Source: Cyclobacteriaceae bacterium
GTDB lineage: Bacteria; Bacteroidota; Bacteroidia; Cytophagales; Cyclobacteriaceae
DNA length: 9,418 nucleotides
NCBI GenBank assembly: GCA_028279155.1
Contig: JANQST010000485.1
Location: forward strand, 1-9,418
Direction: 5' to 3'
Shown here: positions 6,254 through 9,418 of the stretch, in pieces
Layout: each line of letters opens with the position of its first letter
Position numbering within the stretch: the stretch's first letter is position 1
Translations under genes and position numbers: made by a program
The notes under the pieces: generated by a model
The model's database searches: none
The model's input: the letters and a program-made list of their open reading frames with translations, nothing else
Told to the model about the DNA's origin: nothing

Positions 6254-6752
6254 TTGAACTTGCCTGGTACCTTATGGTTGAAGTGGCTACACCAAAATTA
6301 TCTGGAATCTCGATGTAATTCAAAGATTGATTCACGGCTACTTTGAGAAGCGCCATATGATGGATTGCATGTTCAATATTGTAAGCTAATTCCCGGTTGA
6401 AACTACTTGGCATTTTAGCTATTTCTCCTTCTTTCAATGTATAATTCGCCTCAAATGAAATCGGAAAATCTTCGAGCTGAGTAGACAAGAATTCCTGGAT
6501 AGATTCTATGACGCTAATGGCAAGCGAAGAGTCTGTTTCTATAAACGTGTCATGCTTTCGGTTATCATAATTGATCAATCCCTCATTTTTAGCATCGAAC
6601 AGGCAAAGGAAAAATTCGAGTGTATGCCTTACATGTTGTCCAAATGTAGAATTACTTAAAACGGGAAGTGGTCTTGAAAAATCTTCTTCCTTGCAGTTCT
6701 TAATGATCTCTTTAAGTTGATCGAGTAGTTCAGTAGCTGATGCTTGAAGCAT
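6246..6752 (-). CDS. DinB-superfamily protein (putative metal-dependent)
   Basis: This 168-residue protein has the four-helix DinB/YfiT-type fold, which includes thiol-dependent transferases and other metal enzymes. With the longer TTG start at 6773 it would have 175 residues; the numbers here use that frame. The likely metal ligands are a histidine in GQHVRHTLEFF (H47 or H50) and a pair in NIEHAIHHMALLK (H135 with H138 or H139), the usual helix-2 and helix-4 positions. I choose ATG 6752, seven codons in. It fits the helix boundary MLQASATELLDQLKEI, and a -7-like box (TATTTTTG, 6778-6771) overlaps the TTG, so transcription probably begins after it. Its end overlaps the ATP-grasp gene by 8 bp. 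DinB-fold members use bacillithiol or mycothiol in other bacteria; whether this one does is unknown. Confidence 0.82.
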   Translation of the reverse strand: MLQASATELLDQLKEIIKNCKEEDFSRPLPVLSNSTFGQHVRHTLEFFLCLFDAKNEGLINYDNRKHDTFIETDSSLAISVIESIQEFLSTQLEDFPISFEANYTLKEGEIAKMPSSFNRELAYNIEHAIHHMALLKVAVNQSLNYIEIPDNFGVATSTIRYQASSNA

Positions 6753-6770
6753 GACAAATTTTTGAATGCA

Positions 6771-6778
6771 CAAAAATA
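6771..6778 (-). promoter_or_regulatory. Candidate -7 promoter box for the DinB/ATP-grasp/LysE unit
   Basis: On the minus strand TATTTTTG matches the Bacteroidota -7 consensus TAnnTTTG, 18 nt before the ATG at 6752. I see no TTG at the usual -33 distance, so this is a half match only. The 111-bp gap after recX is consistent with a separate promoter here. Confidence 0.35.
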
Positions 6779-6863
6779 GAAATTCTCATCAAGAATGAGC
6801 CGTTTCTATATAACAGATGTAAATCCAACGACTATTCAAGAAATGAGTTCAGAATTTGCAATG

Positions 6864-7343
6864 CTAATGTTCCTTCCGGTTACCCAATTTCTCTATCGCT
6901 TTCCAGATTAGATCTGTTTCAAACCCTTTGCTCACAAGAAAGGCCAGTACTTTTTGTTTTCTTTTTGCGCTTTCGTCTCTTTCTATTGACTGCCATTTCT
7001 TTGTTGCCAATTCCAGTAAGCGTTCAAAATACTTCTCTTCATCTATCCGATTTAAAGCGTTTTCTACAATATTGGAGCTAAGCTGATGCTGATAAATAGT
7101 TGCTTTGATTTTTTGCCTGCCCCATGAATTGAATTCGAATTTATCGTTACAATAGGCATTGGCAAATCTCTGTGGATCAACAAATCCATCATTGAGGAGC
7201 TCCTGAAGAACTTGGTCAATTTCATTGCCCTTTAATCCCCAATTTTTAAGTTTATCTGAAACCTCCTTTGGAGAACGTTCCTGGTAAGCACAAAACCTCG
7301 CAGCCTTCTGTTTTGCTTCTCCTGGCTCGAGTTTTCGAGGCAT
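6864..7343 (-). CDS. recX: Regulatory protein RecX
   Basis: RecX binds RecA filaments and limits their growth, so it tunes recombination and the SOS response in the cytoplasm. The 159-residue length is normal. The all-helical protein shows three tandem three-helix modules. QERSPKEVSDKLKNWGLKG (21-39) matches the first. DGFVDPQRFANAYCNDKF (52-69) followed by SWGRQKIKATIYQHQL (73-88) matches the signature second module. KRKQKVLAFLVSKGFETDLIWKAI (127-150) matches the third. Start ATG 7341-7343 shares one base with the stop of the YcxB-like gene (TAATG), a sign of translational coupling. recA is not adjacent, which is usual in this phylum. Identification by motif pattern is confident. Confidence 0.9.
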   Translation of the reverse strand: MPRKLEPGEAKQKAARFCAYQERSPKEVSDKLKNWGLKGNEIDQVLQELLNDGFVDPQRFANAYCNDKFEFNSWGRQKIKATIYQHQLSSNIVENALNRIDEEKYFERLLELATKKWQSIERDESAKRKQKVLAFLVSKGFETDLIWKAIEKLGNRKEH

Positions 7344-7816
7344 TATTTAATGTAGCTTTTCCTCTTTAAGACCGTCTCTATAAAGCTGATCTCGTTTTTA
7401 TTATTGAAGATCTTGAAAGGAAGGTGTATGAGTTGGGCTTTACTGAGAAACAAAACAAAGTCATCTTTTCTTTTGCTTGCTCGCTTGATTTGATCCCACT
7501 TGATAGGCATTCCCTGATTAGCACTTATTTTCAACATGATCTGCTGCGAAGTGATCTCATATGAAAGTTTTTCGAACATGAACTTCCCCTGCTCTAACTG
7601 AGTAACTCCGGCAAATTGAATCAGCCAGAACAAGAAGTAAAGAACCAAAGCAATGCTAGGTCCGATAATCCACCAGTTGTTGGGGATCCAAAAATAGCCG
7701 GCACAGATTGCCAGGTAAATAAGTATAACCCACCATTGTTGCTTCAAAACTCCTTTAAAGGCAATTCCAATGTACTTTTTTGTTGGAAGTTTATATTTCT
7801 TCGTTCGTACGATCAT
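7343..7816 (-). CDS. YcxB-like membrane protein
   Basis: This 157-residue protein has two transmembrane helices close together (about 29-46 and 50-69), separated by a short PNNWW turn. A C-terminal cytoplasmic domain (about 84-151) follows and resembles the YcxB-like family: LSYEITSQQIMLKIS, then IKWDQIKRASKRKDDFVLFLSKAQLIHLPFKIF. The 'W-x-x-I/K' and 'F-x-L-F-x-S-x-x-x-x-x-x-L-P' spacing is typical of that domain, which is likely a PH-like fold. No function is established for the family. Start ATG 7816 lies 42 bp after nadC. Its TAA overlaps the recX ATG by one base. The family call is fairly good and rests on pattern. Confidence 0.75.
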   Translation of the reverse strand: MIVRTKKYKLPTKKYIGIAFKGVLKQQWWVILIYLAICAGYFWIPNNWWIIGPSIALVLYFLFWLIQFAGVTQLEQGKFMFEKLSYEITSQQIMLKISANQGMPIKWDQIKRASKRKDDFVLFLSKAQLIHLPFKIFNNKNEISFIETVLKRKSYIK

Positions 7817-7858
7817 CGATTAAATTTCTTTCCGCAAAAATGGAAGATTCTTCGAGTA

Positions 7859-8716
7859 TTAAAAAGCTTTTAAGCTCATATCAAGACTCTTGTAGGAATG
7901 GGTTAGCGCACCTACTGAAATGTAATCCACTCCAGCCTCAGCAATCTCTGCAATATTTTTCTCCGTGATGCCACCAGAAGCTTCTGTTTCAAACCGACCG
8001 CCTATCATTTGAATTGCTTGCTTTATTTGAGATGGAAGCATGTTGTCCAGCATGACTCGATGAACTTGACCCACTTCTATCACCTCTTCAAGTTCTGCCA
8101 GTGTTCGAACCTCTATTTCTATTTGCAGCTCGAGCCTATTTTTAGTTAAGTATTTAACAGTCTGTTTAATCGCATTCTTTACCCCTCCGGCAAAGTCTAC
8201 ATGATTGTCTTTTAACATTACCATATCAAAAAGACCAAACCTATGGTTGATTCCACCGCCAATCACGACTGCCCACTTTTCAGCCAACCTGAACAGTGGA
8301 GTTGTTTTCCTAGTATCTAACAGTCTCGCTTTTGTGCCCTTGATTAGGCTAGTCATGTAGTTGGTGTACGTGGCGACGGCACTCATTCGCTGCAAGCAAT
8401 TAAGAACCAGTCGCTCTGAAGCCAGGATGGATCTTGAATTCCCTGATACATTAAATCCAATTTCTCCACTTTCCACTAAATCACCATCCCCTTTCAAAAA
8501 AACCACCTCCAATGAATCATCCACATAGTTAAATATGCGATTAGCCATATCCAAGCCTGCAATCATTCCATCATCCTTGATGATTAAATGCGCTTTGCTT
8601 GTGGCATTTTCCGGTATAGAGCCCATTGAAGAATGATCACCATCACCAATATCCTCGGCAAAGGCATTCTTAATAAAGTTCCTGATGTTCCTATCAGTCA
8701 AGTATGGTGGTTCCAT
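7859..8716 (-). CDS. nadC: Nicotinate-nucleotide pyrophosphorylase (carboxylating), quinolinate phosphoribosyltransferase
   Basis: NadC converts quinolinate and PRPP to nicotinate mononucleotide, CO2 and pyrophosphate in de novo NAD synthesis. The 285-residue length is typical. Visible active-site signatures are SERLVLNCLQRMSAVAT (100-116), LDTRKTTP (133-140), INHRFGLFDMVMLKDNH (156-172, including H158, R159 and K169), IEIEVRTLAEL (199-209), VMLDN (221-225) and EASGGI (245-250). SVGALTHS (267-274) closes the phosphate-binding end. Start ATG 8716 is 31 bp after the DUF4783 gene, so the two are probably cotranscribed. nadA and nadB are not in the window. The HindIII-type palindrome AAAAGCTTTT sits just before the stop. 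Identification is secure. Confidence 0.96.
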   Translation of the reverse strand: MEPPYLTDRNIRNFIKNAFAEDIGDGDHSSMGSIPENATSKAHLIIKDDGMIAGLDMANRIFNYVDDSLEVVFLKGDGDLVESGEIGFNVSGNSRSILASERLVLNCLQRMSAVATYTNYMTSLIKGTKARLLDTRKTTPLFRLAEKWAVVIGGGINHRFGLFDMVMLKDNHVDFAGGVKNAIKQTVKYLTKNRLELQIEIEVRTLAELEEVIEVGQVHRVMLDNMLPSQIKQAIQMIGGRFETEASGGITEKNIAEIAEAGVDYISVGALTHSYKSLDMSLKAF

Positions 8717-8747
8717 GTAAAGATTAAGCGGTGTAAGGCGAAATAAG

Positions 8748-9122
8748 TTACTCCTTACTGAAATTCAAAGTATCGATCAGGTAATTATCACCGATTTTCT
8801 TAATAAACATCACGACTCTGTACGTACCCTTATCATGGACATACCTTCCAATGTTATACTTCAAACCCTCTGGTGAAGACCCCTGATGAATGTAACTGAA
8901 ATTTTTTGCCGGGTTCCTGGTGAAGAAATTCTTTAGCACAACCTCAGCTTGTGCCTGGCTATAGTTCGAGCTTTCCCCATCAATTTTGATTTCGACAGTC
9001 TCATTGCAATATTTTATGAGCTCTTTAGAACTACCTGATTTCATGGCCGTTCCTATTTCGCTAATTGTTGCATCTTCTCCCTGACCCAAGAACAATGTCA
9101 AACAAACAAGTAGATACTTCAT
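8748..9122 (-). CDS. DUF4783 family exported protein
   Basis: This 124-residue protein resembles the DUF4783 family, a Bacteroidota family without known function that I recall near nadC in other genomes. An N-terminal hydrophobic stretch (MKYLLVCLTLFLGQG) is a likely signal peptide, though the cleavage site is not clear. The mature domain begins EDATISEIGTAMKSGSSKEL (16-35). It then shows YSQAQAEVVLKNFF (54-67), NPAKNFSYIHQGSSPEG (70-86), YNIGRYVHDKGTYRVVMFIKK (89-109) and ends in DTLNFSKE. This pattern of a helix followed by a curved sheet is like NTF2-type folds. It is likely periplasmic. It leads the minus-strand run into nadC after 31 bp, and it diverges from gpmI across about 97 bp. Confidence 0.8.
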   Translation of the reverse strand: MKYLLVCLTLFLGQGEDATISEIGTAMKSGSSKELIKYCNETVEIKIDGESSNYSQAQAEVVLKNFFTRNPAKNFSYIHQGSSPEGLKYNIGRYVHDKGTYRVVMFIKKIGDNYLIDTLNFSKE

Positions 9123-9206
9123 TGGTATAAAAGTTAAGCTCCATGAATTGAACTAAAACCATGCCGAATTTACTTATTCAAAGATCGACTTCAAAGTGCA
9201 CACGTC

Positions 9207-9214
9207 TATATTTG
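9207..9214 (+). promoter_or_regulatory. Candidate -7 promoter box before gpmI
   Basis: TATATTTG matches the Bacteroidota -7 consensus TAnnTTTG exactly. It lies 5 nt before the ATG at 9220, so the transcript would be almost leaderless. No TTG is seen at the -33 distance. Either the true start of transcription is elsewhere or this is a chance match in AT-rich DNA. Confidence 0.25.
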
Positions 9215-9219
9215 CCGAT

Positions 9220-9396
9220 ATGAATAAGAATGTCCTCCTTATGATACTGGATGGTTGGGGAATTGCCAAAGACAAATCCATTTCAGCTATCGATGCTGCC
9301 AACACTCCTTTTATGGATCATCTTTTCGCAAATTACCCACACAAAACCCTGGAAGCGTCGGGTCTTTCAGTAGGATTACCTGATGGGTCGCAATAA
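9220..9396 (+). CDS. gpmI: 2,3-bisphosphoglycerate-independent phosphoglycerate mutase, N-terminal fragment, frame fails near the edge
   Basis: GpmI interconverts 3- and 2-phosphoglycerate in glycolysis using a Mn-dependent phosphoserine mechanism. The first 56 residues fit the family: VLLMILDGWGIAKD (5-18) with the metal ligand D11, AIDAANTPFMDHLF (23-36), and LEASGLSVGLPDG (44-56). Full-length enzymes have about 510 residues. The expected continuation QMGNSEVGH, which carries the catalytic serine, is absent. After DG the frame reads Ser-Gln and stops at 9394-9396, and only 22 bases remain. I choose ATG 9220 rather than GTG 9196, because homologues begin only a few residues before the LLMILDGWG segment. 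The break is described under findings. It may be a contig-end artefact rather than a true pseudogene. Confidence 0.8.
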   Translation: MNKNVLLMILDGWGIAKDKSISAIDAANTPFMDHLFANYPHKTLEASGLSVGLPDGSQ

Positions 9397-9418
9397 AAAA
9401 TTCAACTTGATTCAACAT

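Noticed and set aside
6795..6911. 38-residue plus-strand ORF starting MSRFYITDVNP
   Set aside because: It is short, overlaps the end of recX antisense, and has no supporting signal.
7616..7968. Two plus-strand ORFs of 85 and 62 residues
   Set aside because: They run antisense to the YcxB-like gene and the end of nadC, with no recognisable motif.
9129..9136. TAACTTTT as a -7 box for the DUF4783 gene
   Set aside because: It lacks the final G of TAnnTTTG, has no -33 element and sits too close to the start codon.

Overview
The window looks like a piece of a Bacteroidota chromosome, probably Cytophagales-like. The support is indirect. The DNA is AT-rich. Shine-Dalgarno sequences are mostly absent and start codons are A-rich. 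Two places match the Bacteroidota -7 box TAnnTTTG. Several gene types typical of that phylum are present: a DUF4783 protein next to nadC, a soluble YcxB-like protein, a divergent Hsp20, and a membrane-anchored ATP-grasp protein often labelled D-Ala-D-Ala ligase. Both ends cut through a gene, so this may be a whole contig.

Layout, left to right. (1) 3-1076 (+): the C-terminal cytosolic part of a CASTOR/POLLUX-type ion channel. A 57-residue ORF on the minus strand (1073-1246), too short for usual ORF cut-offs, meets it tail to tail. (2) 1430-2779 (+): NADP-type glutamate dehydrogenase GdhA. A strong intrinsic terminator lies 61 nt after its stop, inside the coding sequence of the convergent methyltransferase. 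(3) 2776-3759 (-): a class I SAM methyltransferase with a TTG start, directly behind a small Hsp20-like protein. (4) 3945-4517 (+): an exported, beta-rich protein of unknown function. (5) 4523-4586: a degenerate tandem repeat of eight 8-bp units between converging genes. (6) 4605-6752 (-): three overlapping genes for a DinB-fold protein, a membrane-anchored ATP-grasp ligase and a LysE-family exporter. (7) 6864-9122 (-): DUF4783 protein, nadC, YcxB-like membrane protein and recX, closely spaced and probably cotranscribed. (8) 9220-end (+): the N-terminus of phosphoglycerate mutase GpmI. Its reading frame fails just before the catalytic serine motif, within 31 bases of the window edge.

Most of the window is housekeeping: nitrogen assimilation (gdhA), NAD synthesis (nadC), glycolysis (gpmI) and recombination control (recX). 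There is no CRISPR array, rRNA, tRNA, transposase or phage gene that I can see. The best candidate for an undescribed system is the DinB / ATP-grasp / LysE unit. Its gene overlaps suggest that a small molecule is modified or ligated at the membrane and then exported. That function is inferred from context only.
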